Source: Clytia hemisphaerica (taxonomy: Eukaryota > Cnidaria > Hydrozoa > Leptothecata > Clytiidae). Taken from it: DNA of 64,000 nucleotides. Location: positions 188,733 through 252,732 of the forward strand of contig CACVBU010000593.1 in NCBI GenBank assembly GCA_902728285.1. The letters are read 5' to 3'. Positions 1-11,405 of the stretch are shown here, in pieces; position 1 is the stretch's first letter; each line of letters starts with the position of its first letter. Below the pieces are notes generated by a model. That model saw only the letters and a program-made list of their open reading frames with translations, was not told the origin of the DNA and searched no databases. A program made the position numbers and the translations under genes.

Positions 1-563
1 GTTAAAAAGACGTGAAAAAGTAAATATGGTGGCCCTTTTACCCAGAATTAAACTTGAGGTCATAAAACCGAACCATGTTGGAGTAGAAAGTCTTTTACTT
101 GGACCTTGAGGGACGTTTATTGATAGTGCTACGGCTGTTTCCTTTTGAAAATTTCTGAATTTTCTATTTTTTTTAGCTATGGACGTCTTTTGGACGTTAA
201 AAAGACGTGAAAAAGTTAATATGGTGGCCCTTTAACCCATAAGTAAACTTAAGGTCATGAAACCGAACCATGTTGGAGTAGAAAGTCTTTTACTTGGACC
301 TTGAGGGACGTTTATTGATAGTGCTACGGCTGTTTCCTTTTGAAAATTTCTGAATTTCCCTTTTTTTTGAGCTATGGACGTCTTTTGGACGTTAAAAAGA
401 CGTGAAAAAGTGAATATGGTGGCCCTTTTACCCAGAATTAAACTTAAGGTCATGAAACCGAACCATGTTGGAGTAGAAAGTCTTTTACTTGGACCTTGAG
501 GGATGTTTATTGATAGTGCTACGGCTGTTTCCTTTTGAAAATTTCTGAATTTTCTATTTTTTT
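1..563. repeat. Satellite block 1, ~195-bp unit (2.9 copies)
   Basis: Units start at GTTAAAAAGACGTG at 1, 196 and 391, so the period is 195 bp. The third unit stops at about 563. Each unit holds ACGTCTTTT and AAAAGACGT about 8 bases apart, which can pair as a 9-bp hairpin. The same unit returns at 1461-2018, 7845-8288, in every copy of the 2-kb triplication and at 13409-13625. Short open frames on either strand here are by-products of the repeat, not genes. Confidence 0.93.
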
Positions 564-908
564 TGCGAAGCGAATATACATGAGCGCAGCAGTTTTGCTA
601 TCATGTGCATGTACCTTTAAATTCTATATACCAGGGGAGCGCCAAGGAAAAATTGATGTGCGTTTTCTACGGTACCGAAAACATCATTTCGATCCATCAG
701 GCGGCACTTTCTCATACATTTCTATCCGTCGCTTCCGTAAATTTGGAACAATTGGTTTTTAGTCTAGAGGATGTATACCAGATCTAAAATATTACGGAGA
801 TAATCTTGCGTTGAGTTTCTGTTTCGATTACCTCCCTAATGTTTAAATTAGGAAATATAAAGAAGAGATCGGAAAATCAGTGCGGGCTGGAAGCGTTCAA
901 GAAGCGTT
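564..908. repeat. Dispersed repeat R, copy 1
   Basis: The stretch from GCGAAGCGAATATACATGAG to about CTGGAAGCGTTC is present in reverse complement at 47893-48272, with shared blocks at both ends and in the middle (AGGAAAT, GGAAAATCAG, ACGGAGATAAT). It starts exactly where the satellite breaks off, so it probably inserted into the array. No coding frame or clear terminal inverted repeat was seen. Confidence 0.7.
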
Positions 909-1460
909 CAAACGCTCGTTTTTCAAGAAGTCGTTGCATTGACTCGGGCAAAGACTTTCGAATGTTGACTCTGAATTCGAATGTTGACTCTGAATTCGAA
1001 TGTTGACTCTGTCTTTGAAAAATAAAATCATTGTTGTTTTGAAATTGAAAAGAGACGGTGCTGGATGAAAAGAAATGAAGAAAGCAGCTGAACTCTGGAA
1101 TGAGAAAGAAAGAAGATGGAATTTTTATTGTTTCATCAACAGGACAGCAGCCTCAACAGAGTTGTTGCTTCGTTGCAAAAAGATGTTCAAAGCTGAAAAA
1201 TGAACTGTATTATGATGGTGGGAGAACCATTCCTTGGATGATTGGATTTTGATTCTTGGTAGTAGAGAGCACAACATGAATTTGGACTTTTAGTATGTTT
1301 TGAAATGGGAAAAAGATAATATATTTTGGATATATGGCTAACCTGGAAAAATTTATTCCTTCCCTTATTGAGTGGAAGAAGAACTGTTTGTTTGTTGTTG
1401 CTTTTTAAATTCTGGCTTGCCCGACCCACGCTCGATGATATGGACTCCGTGGTTGTTGTT
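909..1460. other. Unassigned spacer with a 19-bp minisatellite
   Basis: No gene recognised. At 955-1012 the 19-mer TTCGAATGTTGACTCTGAA occurs three times head to tail, the last copy ending TC in place of AA. The rest is AT-rich with no other structure noticed. Confidence 0.7.
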
Positions 1461-2018
1461 TGCTATGGACGTCTTTTGGACGTTAAAAAGACGTGAAAAA
1501 GTGAATATGGTGGCCCTTTTATCCAGATTTAAACTTAAATTCATTAATCTTAACCATTTTGGAGTAGAAACTGATTTACTTGGACCTTGAGGGACGTTTA
1601 TTGATAGTGCTACGGCTGTTTCCTTTTGAAAATTTCTGAATTTTTTAAATTTTCTATTTTTTTAGCTATGAACGTCTTTTTGACGTTAAGAAGACGTGAA
1701 AAAGTGAATATGGTGGCCCTTTATCCAGAATTAAACTTAAGGTCATGAATCCGAACCATGTTGGAGTAGAAACTCTTTTACTTGGACCTTGAGGGACGTC
1801 TATTGATAGTGCTATGGCTGTTTCCTTTTAAAAATTTCTGAATTTTCTAAATTTTCTTTTTTTTTTGAGCTATGGACGTCTTTTGGACGTTAAAAAGACG
1901 TGAAAAAGTGAATATGGTGGCCCTTTTATCCAGATTTAAACTTAAGGTCATGAATCCGAACCATGTTGGAGTAGAAACTCTTTTACTTGGACCTTGAGGG
2001 ACGTTTATTGATAGTGCA
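1461..2018. repeat. Satellite block 2 (2.7 copies)
   Basis: Same family as 1-563. Units start at 1482, 1685 and 1889 (periods 203 and 204 bp, a few bases longer in the T-rich segment). The block ends inside a unit at TTATTGATAGTGC, after which unrelated sequence begins. Confidence 0.92.
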
Positions 2019-3359
2019 GATTGGCAAAACTTGCTTGATGGCCTTGATGGCAATGGATTTTAGATTTAGTTTTTACGCTAAATTATCCTTGATGCCTTTT
2101 TAGCTTCTACTGAGTAAAAACCTTTTTTGGGGTTGAAATTTCAAGACTTTGTATGTAACAGAGAATTGCAATCAAAGTTCTAATATTTTTACTTCTGTAA
2201 TTTATAAAACTATGACTCGGTTTGGCTCTGACCGGTTAGTATATTTGCTCTGACCGATTAATAGATTTGCTCTGACCGATTAATAGATTGGCTCTGACCG
2301 GTTAATAGATTGTCCAGTTATAAGATTTATTTGACCGGTTTTTGTCATTGGTCGGTGGAATTAAGATTTGTTGTTTGTGTTCTGTATTTGTTCATGATAG
2401 CTTGCTGCAAAAATCCTAATTCTCATTTTCATTATTATATACTTTCAGGTTAGTTACCATCATAATGTCCAGTAACCTAGATCCATGAATTATTTTGTAC
2501 ATTTACGTGGTTGGTATACAATGGGAATTGGCTTAAAATTTGTCTGAATTTGTCACGGACAATGTTCAATATCTTTGCAAACACCAACAAATTCTGCTGA
2601 TAAGATGGACGGTTGAAAAGCATATTTAACTCAAAGGAAACAACAATGGAATCTGATGTCATGGTTTGTTTGCAGTTGGATTGATGTCTTTTTATCCCTG
2701 TTTCACCAGGATTTCCTGCTTGATTACGCAAATAGTCCCAAACAAGACACCAGAATGAGGCTGGACTACAATTACAAGATATGAACCAACCATATATATA
2801 TATATCAAAAATGCTTTAATAGAAATTCCAGTTTGGACACTAGACTATTTTCATGCATCACATTATATAATTATTCATCTTATGAAATACTCTTTTCTTG
2901 AGCATTGATGAGCAGTCTGGTTATATTCATACTTTTTATCTCTAAAATTTTATTTGAAAGGGTAAATTGCTTTTTAACTTAGAATCACACCTCTATTGGA
3001 ATTAGTGAGCCCCCCTAAATCCAAGAGTGACCGATTTTTCATACACTGTTTCACAATATATATATTTATTTTCCAAGGTGCTTTTGGTGAGGAAGGATCA
3101 AGTCAAAGTTTTTTATTGTAATTAATTTTCTTGCAATTATAATAATTATTAAGTAACTTTTTGGAAGCAATAAGAAAAATAAAATTGACATATCATAACA
3201 AGAATCAAATTAGTCCAGAAATTTAACCAGTTTATTTTTATTTTTTGTTATTACAACGCAACCAAATAAAGATTTTTGTACAATTTTTGTTAATGTGTTT
3301 ATTTTGTGTGCTGCTGTTTTGTATTATATTGCTATTATTTTTCGCTTTGTTGTGTAAAT
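2019..3359. other. AT-rich unassigned region with a ~25-bp tandem repeat
   Basis: No gene recognised. About 2215-2320 is a tandem run of a ~25-bp unit containing GCTCTGACCGGTTAATAG (four copies, CCGGTT or CCGATT variants). A short TA run lies at 2796-2810. The right part may belong to the transposon whose end is annotated at 3360-3976, but its far boundary could not be placed. Confidence 0.6.
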
Positions 3360-3976
3360 TTCAAAAAGTTCTTACAAAAAGATTCATGATATTTTTGATT
3401 TCTTGTCATTGATATCATGAATTGCCATTGTTTTAGTCCTGTTTTTTTTCTTTCCCTTCTCCTTCATTGTTTTAATATTCAACCAAGCTAGCTCTTTTTA
3501 AATGGTTGTCAAAACACTTTAGCCCGAGAAGTAATGAAAAATTATATTAGTTTTACCAGCTCCGTTTTGTGTTTGAATGCAATGAATTTTAAATTCTTTA
3601 CTAGTAATTATTTCTATTTCTACAATATAATCTGTGAAATTGGTTCGAGCATTCCTTGAGGAAAGTATTTTGGCTAAAACTAAAACTTTTTGGCGCGACT
3701 TACACTGTATCCGCCATGTCCAAAATGAAAAGTGCTTATAAAAAATACCAAAATCCTCGATATTAGAAATATTTTTATTTCACTTTCGATATTAACCACG
3801 GCTGCCATTTTTTGTTTGTACTTCCAGTCTTGTGCGCATAGTATAATCAAGCACTCCGATTGGTTCAGAACAAAAACAATCGATCAGGCGCAGATATTTC
3901 AATAGAACAAAAGGTTGCCGAGCCTATATTTCAATAGCTGAATAGCGCAATTCTTATCCTCTTTTCCCAAATCTCT
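3360..3976. mobile_element. Terminal fragment of a hAT-like element (family Z)
   Basis: This stretch matches, in reverse complement, the left end of the complete element at 32847-35793. Shared landmarks are the ATATCATGAATT segment, the GTGCTTATAAAAAATA segment, the CGGCTGCCATTTTTTGT segment and the terminal TCCTCTTTTCCCAAATCTCT. It ends at 3976-3977 directly against the BEL/Pao coding sequence. The opposite terminus was not found upstream, so this copy is truncated or starts outside the recognisable part. Confidence 0.75.
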
Positions 3977-5343
3977 GGTATGAAGCAACATATCCAGTCA
4001 AAGAGGAGAATTGGTCGCTAGGAGACAATTATGAACTGTGTAGAAAAAGACTTCAATGTTTATCAAAAAGCTTCGAAAACAATCAACAATTATTGAAAGA
4101 TTATCAAAAGATTTTCAATGAACAGTTAACAAAAGGTGTTATTGAAAAAGCGCCAAATGATCAAGAGGTTGGAAAAACACATTACATTCCGCACCACGCT
4201 GTTATCAAACCAGAAAAATCAACAACAAAGGTACGCATTGTTTATGACGCGAGTGCAAAGGCAAATAACAATGAGTTATTTTCTTTGAATGAATGTTTAG
4301 AGGCGGGTCCTCCATTGAATACAGATCTCTTTGAAATTTTGTTACGTTTTCGAACAGACAAAGTCGCCATTGTCGGTGATATTGAAAAGGCTGTTCTACA
4401 CATAAAACTAAACAACGAACAGAGAGACCTTACTAGATTTTTATGGTTCAAAAATTCAGACAAAATTGATTTTAAAAACTTTGAAGCAAACGAAATCGTT
4501 GAGTACCGGATGTGCAGAGTTTTGTTTGGGATAAACGCATCGCCCTTCGTTTTGAATGCCACCCTACAACATCATATCAGAACAGCAAACGACGCAGAGT
4601 TCGAGAACAACCTTATCAAATCGCTACACGTGGATGATTTGACAACAAGCAAACGAACTGTTGCTGAAGCTGAAGAGTTTGTCGAGAAAACGAAAGAGCA
4701 TTTATCGAAAGCATCGTTTAACCTGAGAAAATTCCAATCCAACTCGAAGGAACTTGAATCCAAACTCCAATCGAAATACGGAGAAACCGAAAACCCTACT
4801 GTGATGGGTAAGACGAAAGTCCTTGGTGTTACATGGGACAAAGAATCTGACGAACTTTGTTTCCAACTCAAAAGCTTAGCGAGTTTGAAACCGACGAAAC
4901 GCAATGTGTTGAGAGCATTGGCGTCCATTTATGATCCGTTAGGACTGATAAACCCTATCGTGTTAACTTTGAAATTGTATTTTCAGAAATTGTGTCTAAG
5001 TAAAATTGATTGGGACACGCCCATCGAAGGTGATTTGCTTTGTGAATGGCAAAATTTGGTGAAAGACTTTGAGTATACACAAGAGATCAGAGTCGAAAGA
5101 GCTTATTCGAGTGTTAAACAAAATGTCAAGGAAATTCAGTTACATGGCTATTCAGATGCTTCTGACGACGCACATGGTTGCTGTATCTACACACGAATCG
5201 TATCAAAGGATGGTGATATCAAGACAAGCCTCGTCACATCAAAGTCACACGTGAATCCAATCAAGACGAAATCAGAAGTTGACGACACCCAGAATGGAGT
5301 TGGTAGCTATACTTATTGTATCACGTCTCATGAATGTTGTTAA
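3977..5343 (+). pseudogene. BEL/Pao reverse transcriptase segment
   Basis: The open frame extends upstream of the first ATG (4093) to the element break: the leader with YPVKEENW, NYELCRKRL and LLKDYQKIF is the conserved stretch that precedes Pao-type RT. RT motifs seen are HAVIKPEKSTTKVRIVYDAS, GDIEKAVLHI (family usual ADIEKAFLQI-like), LFGINASPFVLNATL and HVDDL in place of the usual YVDDL. GYSDASDDAHG is the start of the RNase H-like region. The frame ends at 5343, but the homologous sequence has already moved to another frame at about 5275. What remains keeps the catalytic aspartates, so the lesion is fairly young. Confidence 0.88.
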
Positions 5344-5596
5344 GAGACACTTAGAAATTAACTTTGAATTTGAAAAATTTACTGTATGGACTGACAGTAG
5401 TGTTGCTTACTGTTGGGTCAAGAACATTGAAACTTCGAGAAAACAAGATAGATATATTAAGAATATTTCTGATGAGATTAGACGAAATTTTGAATCCCTC
5501 TCGATTGAACTGAAATTAGTTGCTACAAAGCAAAATCCTTCGGACATTGCGTCCCGGGGGTCTAAGCCAGCATGTCTAGCTGGTTGTAAATTATGA
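5279..5596 (+). pseudogene. BEL/Pao RNase H-like segment, shifted frame
   Basis: It continues the previous segment in the +1 frame. Motifs are TPRMELVAILIVSRL, FTVWTDSSVAYCWV and NPSDIASRGS, all typical of the region after RT in BEL/Pao elements. A one-base indel near 5270-5279 explains the shift. A stop at 5594-5596 closes it just before the family's W-GP-FL--PE--WP motif, which is found downstream in the other frame. Confidence 0.85.
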
Positions 5597-5599
5597 TTT

Positions 5600-5830
5600 T
5601 ATGGTCCTGAGTTTCTAATTATGCCTGAATCTCAGTGGCCTCGTTTGAAAGTCTTTCTGAGGTCCCTGATCCTCTAACTATACCTGAGAAGACGGGAACA
5701 AACCTCAAACCTTTTAGTGATGGTGTCAACAAGGGTCCTAATCTTCTAAATATACCTGAGGAGAAGGATACCCTTTCATTCAATATTAGTGATGGGACTG
5801 AGTGGATAACTATACCTGAAGCTCAGTCCA
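5600..5830 (+). repeat. Fourfold repeat of the GPxFLxxPE motif in the BEL/Pao ORF
   Basis: BEL/Pao proteins usually have one W-GP-FL--PE--WP motif between RNase H and integrase. Here GPEFLIMPE (about 5603), VPDPLTIPE, GPNLLNIPE and TEWITIPE follow at about 55-75 bp spacing, each coded by a similar string ending ATACCTGA(A/G). This looks like a local tandem duplication that stayed readable. Confidence 0.6.
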
Positions 5831-6672
5831 ACCTTGGTGAAATTATTGACGTTCAAAGATTTCGGTCTTTTGAACAATTGTTACGTGTTACTGGGTATGT
5901 CTTCAAATTTGTGGAGAACATACGTTGTTGGAAAAATAAAAACAACAAACAAATAAATAAGAAACAAATAAACAAACAGAATATTTTGAATGCTGATGAT
6001 TTGCTATCAGCCAAGAAGAAATGGTTATTGGATGCCCAAAGAGGTATTCCAGACGAAATGAAGAAAAATCTTTTCCTTGGAGGGGAAGTGTACAGATGGA
6101 AGGGAAGATTGAACAATGCTCCAATTCCCTTTGACGCAAAGCATCCAATATGGTTACCTACGAACAGTCCACTTGTCGATTTGTTGATCAAGCAAGCCCA
6201 CGACAAGGTAATGCATAATGGCCAACGTGAAACTTTGAACGAACTACGATCCCAATTTCAAATTCCAAGATTGCGTCAACGCGTCCGTCATTTTATCTAC
6301 AAATGTACGATTTGCAAGAAACATGGTGGTAAAGCTTATCGTTATCCAGAATCTTACGATTTACCAAAGTCTAGACTACAAGTTGGTGCCGCTTTCCAGA
6401 ACATTGGAATCGATTATTGCGTTCCATATTTGGTGTATAATGTATTCGACAAAACGAAAGAAAAGTTCAAGGTATGGATTTCATTGATCACATGTCAAGC
6501 CAGTCGGGCTGTATATTTAGACATTGCTACAGACTACAGTGGAGAGTCGTGCATTGAAGTATTAAGGAGATTTATGAATCGCAGAAGAAATCTTTTCAGA
6601 CAAAGGTTCAACGTTCACTGCAGAAAACGTACAAAACTTTGTTACAAATTGTCAAATTCGATGGAAGTTTAG
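5635..6672 (+). pseudogene. BEL/Pao integrase, N-terminal and core part
   Basis: The zinc-binding domain is seen as H-(DKVM)-H followed by RVRHFIYKCTIC (HHCC pattern). The core follows: FQNIGIDY holds the first catalytic Asp, and SRAVYLDIATDYSGESCIEVL continues it. After RRFMNRR the sequence leaves the family pattern, so the segment with the second catalytic Asp is disrupted. A low-complexity AAACAAATAA run (5935-5985) inserts an Asn/Lys/Gln stretch. The first residues are an arbitrary in-frame start within a polyprotein. Confidence 0.85.
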
Positions 6673-7342
6673 CCTCGAGAAAGCACCTTGGTTTAATGGG
6701 TTTACAGAGAGACTTGTGAAATCCGTGAAAACGTGTTTGAATAAAGCTTTGAACAACAAAACGCTGAAGTACGATGAATTCCTTTCGTTATTGATTGAAA
6801 TTGAACGAACAATCAACAACCGTCCTTTAACCTTCATCTATGACGAATTGACAGAAGAACCTCTCACCCCGAATCATTTATTATACGGTAAACGTCTCGG
6901 ACGTAACACAAATACAACAAACGACAACAGTGACAGTTTTGAGTTGTCAGAAAACACGAAGCAAGCAATTGAACACTTTTGGAAACGTTGGAAAACAGAA
7001 TACTTACTCGAGTTGAGAGAAACACACAAGAAACTTGCACGAAAGAACTCAAGCGAAATGATCAACGAGAATGATATCGTTTTAATCAATGAGGAAAATG
7101 TTAAACGTAATGATTGGAGGAAAGGTAGAGTGAGTAAATTGTTACGAGGAAGAGATGGTAAAGTTCGCGGAGCCGAACTCGTCGTTGTAAACAAATACGG
7201 TAACGGAATTCTCCGAAGACCTATCAATAAACTATTTCCGTTTGAGTATCATCACTCACGAGTAAGTGATGACAAGAACGATCAAGAAGTGAAAATCAAA
7301 TTCATCGACGAACGTGACCTCCCCTCGTGCGTGGGAGTGTGA
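6650..7342 (+). pseudogene. BEL/Pao integrase C-terminus and DUF5641-like tail
   Basis: The frame resumes before 6716: a segment ending WFNGFTERLV carries the third catalytic residue (Glu) of the integrase DDE triad. TINNRPLTF and LTPNHLLYG are conserved further on. The last part (HFWKRWKTEYL, ENDIVLINEE, WRKGRV, RRPINKLFPFE) matches the DUF5641 tail that ends BEL/Pao polyproteins. It stops at 7340-7342 and is the least damaged part of the element. Confidence 0.88.
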
Positions 7343-7475
7343 TATTTTTATTGTATTATATTGTTTTGGCTCATCGAGACTAATCGAGGCCTATTTAGTG
7401 CTTTTGTTAATTTTGTTTATCTCAGTCCTTTAAAGAAAGTCATTGAGACAACACGTAAAATATTTCAATTAGAAG
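7343..7475. other. 3' flank of BEL/Pao element
   Basis: The AT-rich sequence after the stop could be the start of a 3' LTR (TGTGATATTTTTATTG right at the stop), but no second copy exists in the window to prove it. It ends at the left junction of the triplicated unit. Confidence 0.4.
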
Positions 7476-8288
7476 CTGTAAGCAGGCAGCAGTACACATG
7501 GTGTGTATAGACAGACTAACACCAAGTTCTTGAAGATGCAATGCTTGTGCATGTGATTGAAAATAATGATTGAGACAGAATTGATATGACTTATGACTTG
7601 ACTCCTTGATTGTCTCTGTTGAAAGGAAGCGCAAAACTAGCTTAAGTGGATTATTTATACAAAATTATTTGAGGCGCTGGGGATTTCCCTGCAAAATTTT
7701 AAACACCACAAATGATTTTTAAGCACCTTAAAATTTTCCACTACCGTTGGAAAATAGAGTTTTAACTCTGAGTTTTAACATGATACTTAAGACTTAGGAT
7801 CTCATGAATCAAAAGCTCAAATTTACTTCAAGAAGGCCTGTTGCTCCGAACCATGTTGGATTAGAAACTCTTTTACTTGGACCTTCTTGAGAAACGTTTA
7901 TTGATAGTGCTACGGCTGTTTTCTTTTGAAAATTTATGAATTTTCTATTTTTTTGAGCGATGGACGACGTTAAAAAGACGTGAAAAAGTGAGTATTTTGG
8001 CCCTTTTATCCAGTTTTAATCTGAAGCTCATGACTCCGAACCATGTTGGAGTAGAAATTCTTTGACTTGGACCTTGAGGGAAGTTTATTAATAGTGCTAC
8101 GGCTGTTTTCTTTTGAAAATTTCTGAAATTTCTATTTTTTTTGAGCTAAGGAGTCTTTTGGACGTTAAAAAGACGCAAAAAAGGTAGTATGGATGGTGGC
8201 CCTTTTATCCAGTTTTAAACTTAAGGTCGTGACATCGAACAGTTTATGAGTAGAAACTCTTCGACTTGGACCTTGAGGGACGTTTATT

Positions 8289-9400
8289 ATTATCAAGGAA
8301 AATGGAGGAAAAAATCGATGAAAATGACCAAGAATTGTCGCTTAAAAATGAGGTTTGCACCCCAGAAAAATGCATTATTAGAGAAGGAACAACACCAAAA
8401 GACACTCTCACCTATAGGAAGTGCCACCAAGATGTTCATTATGATTGTTCTGAGCTACCAATCTACCAAATACAGATTTGCTTAACGTTTAAATCTCGAA
8501 GTTTTCAATGCCAAAGTTGCGTTAAGATCTCGCCAGAGCTGATTGAACGAGTTGAAACATGCAAAAACACCAAATCGAAGGACTTCAAAAGGAAATTAAA
8601 GCATGTGAAAACATCATGAAAGTACAAAATGAAGAAATTTCCCAACTGAAATCAAATGATGTGAACTTTCTTACAAAAGAAATCAAAGAAAGCCTGAAAA
8701 CAAAGATGAGCATACTCGAGAAAAAGATAGAAACAAAGATCGAGAACATCTTATTCGAAAAGAAGCAAGAGGCGAAAAATGTTAGTTATGCTGAAGCTGT
8801 ATCCAAACAGATGAATCAAAAATCAAATAAGGTGGAGAAAATAACTCGATGTGAAACAGTCGGCAAACAACGATCCACGGCATGTAACTTTATTTTCCAT
8901 GGAATCAAAGAACATCTGGAGGATCCCGAGAATACAACGAAAATCTACGACGAGAAATTATAAAGTACAGAATCCTTGGATTAGAACTGGGTATCAAGGA
9001 CATAAAAATTATAAACACACAGAGGATTGGAGTATTCACGGAAGAGAGAGAGGAGGAAGGGAGGTATCGACCAATCAAGGTAGTTTTCGAAAATGAAGAA
9101 GACAAGAACAAAGTCTTGAGAGCCATCACGACATACAAAGGCCCTCCTTCATCCTATCGAGAAACAGAAGACCTCACAATTATTGAACGAGTGGCAATCA
9201 AAGAATTGTGCAAGAGAGCACATGAGCTCAATGCTCAAATGAAAGACAAAAACATTTAATTTAAAGTCAGGGGAAGCCCCAGAACAAAACTTTACCTAAA
9301 GAAAATTGTAACAACAAGCGATTGTAAAAAGACAGGTTCTTAGAGGCCCACGGCGTGTCTTGAACCTCAATCCTTTAATATTAATAATAAAATAATAATT
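8289..9400 (+). mobile_element. ORF1-only retroposon, copy 1
   Basis: Satellite sequence reads up to GGGACGTTTATT and resumes with GATAGTGCT, adjacent bases in intact satellite units, so the insert bounds are exact. It has only 13 bases before the ATG, a single ORF1-like frame, and a TAA-rich tail (about 9376-9400). No reverse transcriptase lies inside. Confidence 0.85.
8302..9259 (+). pseudogene. LINE ORF1-like protein, frameshifted copy
   Basis: Same gene as 12308-13267. One A is missing near 8570 (CACCAAATCG for CACCAAAATCG) and one T near 8959 (GAGAAATTATA for GAGAAATTTATA). The first lesion falls before the coiled coil, so only about the first 90 residues are made in frame. Both are homopolymer losses, so assembly error is possible. 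Confidence 0.85.
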
Positions 9401-10289
9401 GATAGTGCTATGGCTGTTTTCTTTTGAAGATTTCTGAATTTTCTATTTTTTTGAGCTACGGACGTCGTCTGTAAGCAGGCAGCAGTACACATGGTGTGTA
9501 TAGACAGACTAACACCAAGTTCTTGAAGATGCAATGCTTGTGCATGTGATTGAAAATAATGATTGAGACAGAATTGATATGACTTATGACTTGACTCCTT
9601 GATTGTCTCTGTTGAAAGGAAGCGCAAAACTAGCTTAAGTGGATTATTTATACAAAATTATTTGAGGCGCTGGGGATTTCCCTGCAAAATTTTAAACACC
9701 ACAAATGATTTTTAAGCACCTTAAAATTTTCCACTACCGTTGGAAAATAGAGTTTTAACTCTGAGTTTTAACATGATACTTAAGACTTAGGATCTCATGA
9801 ATCAAAAGCTCAAATTTACTTCAAGAAGGCCTGTTGCTCCGAACCATGTTGGATTAGAAACTCTTTTACTTGGACCTTCTTGAGGGACGTTTATTGATAG
9901 TGCTACGGCTGTTTTCTTTTGAAAATTTATGAATTTTCTATTTTTTTGAGCGATGGACGTCTTTTCGACGTTAAAAAGACGTGAAAAAGTGAGTATTTTG
10001 GCCCTTTTATCCAGTTTTAATCTGAAGCTCATGACTCCGAACCATGTTGGAGTAGAAATTCTTTGACTTGGACCTTGAGGGAAGTTTATTAATAGTGCTA
10101 CGGCTGTTTTCTTTTGAAAATTTCTGAAATTTCTATTTTTTTTGAGCTAAGGAGTCTTTTGGACGTTAAAAAGACGCAAAAAAGGTAGTATGGATGGTGG
10201 CCCTTTTATCCAGTTTTAAACTTAAGGTCGTGACATCGAACAGTTTATGAGTAGAAACTCTTCGACTTGGACCTTGAGGGACGTTTATT

Positions 10290-11405
10290 ATTATCAAGGA
10301 AAATGGAGGAAAAAATCGATGAAAATGACCAAGAATTGTCGCTTAAAAATGAGGTTTGCACCCCAGAAAAATGCATTATTAGAGAAGGAACAACACCAAA
10401 AGACACTCTCACCTATAGGAAGTGCCACCAAGATGTTCATTATGATTGTTCTGAGCTACCAATCTACCAAATACAGATTTGCTTAACGTTTAAATCTCGA
10501 AGTTTTCAATGCCAAAGTTGCGTTAAGATCTCGCCAGAGCTGATTGAACGAGTTGAAACATGCAAAAACACCAAAATCGAAGGACTTCAAAAGGAAATTA
10601 AAGCATGTGAAAACATCATGAAAGTACAAAATGAAGAAATTTCCCAACTGAAATCAAATGATGTGAACTTTCTTACAAAAGAAATCAAAGAAAGCCTGAA
10701 AACAAAGATGAGCATACTCGAGAAAAAGATAGAAACAAAGATCGAGAACATCTTATTCGAAAAGAAGCAAGAGGCGAAAAATGTTAGTTATGCTGAAGCT
10801 GTATCCAACAGATGATGAATCAAAAATCAAATAAGGTGGAGAAAATAACTCGATGTGAAACAGTCGGCAAACAACGATCCACGGCATGTAACTTTATTTT
10901 CCATGGAATCAAAGAACATCTGGAGGATCCCGAGAATACAACGAAAATCTACGACGAGAAATTTATAAAGTACAGAATCCTTGGATTAGAACTGGGTATC
11001 AAGGACATAAAAATTATAAACACACAGAGGATTGGAGTATTCACGGAAGAGAGAGAGGAGGAAGGGAGGTATCGACCAATCAAGGTAGTTTTCGAAAATG
11101 AAGAAGACAAGAACAAAGTCTTGAGAGCCATCACGACATACAAAGGCCCTCCTTCATCCTATCGAGAAACAGAAGACCTCACAATTATTGAACGAGTGGC
11201 AATCAAAGAATTGTGCAAGAGAGCACATGAGCTCAATGCTCAAATGAAAGACAAAAACATTTAATTTAAAGTCAGGGGAAGCCCCAGAACAAAACTTTAC
11301 CTAAAGAAAATTGTAACAACAAGCGATTGTAAAAAGACAGGTTCTTAGAGGCCCACGGCGTGTCTTGAACCTCAATCCTTTAATAATAATAATAAAATAA
11401 TAATT
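10290..11405 (+). mobile_element. ORF1-only retroposon, copy 2
   Basis: Same bounds as copy 1 inside the satellite unit (after TTTATT, before GATAGTGCT). It ends in a TAA-rich tail. Confidence 0.85.
10303..11264 (+). pseudogene. LINE ORF1-like protein, frameshifted copy
   Basis: Same gene as 12308-13267, 962 bp against 960. The sequence around 10805 reads CCAACAGATGATGAATC in place of CCAAACAGATGAATC, a net +2 change that ends the first frame at about residue 170. The C-terminal RRM-like half stays open in another frame from about 10812. Confidence 0.88.

Larger units (their letters stand above)
3977..7342 (+). mobile_element. BEL/Pao LTR retrotransposon, internal part, degenerate
   Basis: Order of domains is reverse transcriptase, Pao-type RNase H/linker, zinc-binding and catalytic integrase, then a DUF5641-like tail, which is the BEL/Pao order. 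Gag, protease and the 5' part are absent; the element is cut on its left by the transposon end at 3976. The frame changes near 5275, 5600 and 6590-6650, so no full polyprotein is made. No matching LTR pair was found. Confidence 0.9.
7476..9468. repeat. ~2.0-kb tandem triplication, copy 1
   Basis: The unit starts at CTGTAAGCAGGCAGCAG and ends at GACGTCGT. It holds a dispersed repeat (about 7660-7830, also at 42780-42950 and 48555-48725), satellite units, and the ORF1-only insert 8289-9400. It is near-identical to copies 2 and 3. This copy lacks 8 bp in the GATGGACGACG stretch near 7964 and has two 1-bp deletions in the reading frame. Confidence 0.95.

Noticed and set aside
232..453. Short minus-strand open frames in the satellite (also 1847-2053, 9802-10032, 11807-12037)
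   Set aside because: They are repeats of the same satellite unit, have no family features and begin or end at unit boundaries.
4242..4928. Minus-strand frames of 106 and 118 codons
   Set aside because: They are antisense to the BEL/Pao reverse transcriptase, which has clear motifs on the plus strand.
7343..7475. 3' LTR of the BEL/Pao element
   Set aside because: Only one copy exists in the window and no primer-binding or polypurine tract could be proved.
8246..8485. 79-codon plus-strand frames at the start of each ORF1 insert (also 10247, 12252)
   Set aside because: They overlap the ORF1 frame in another phase and cross the satellite junction.
9367..9627. 86-codon minus-strand frame present in all units of the triplication
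   Set aside because: It spans the unit junction of the tandem repeat, so it was created by the duplication; no start context or family features.
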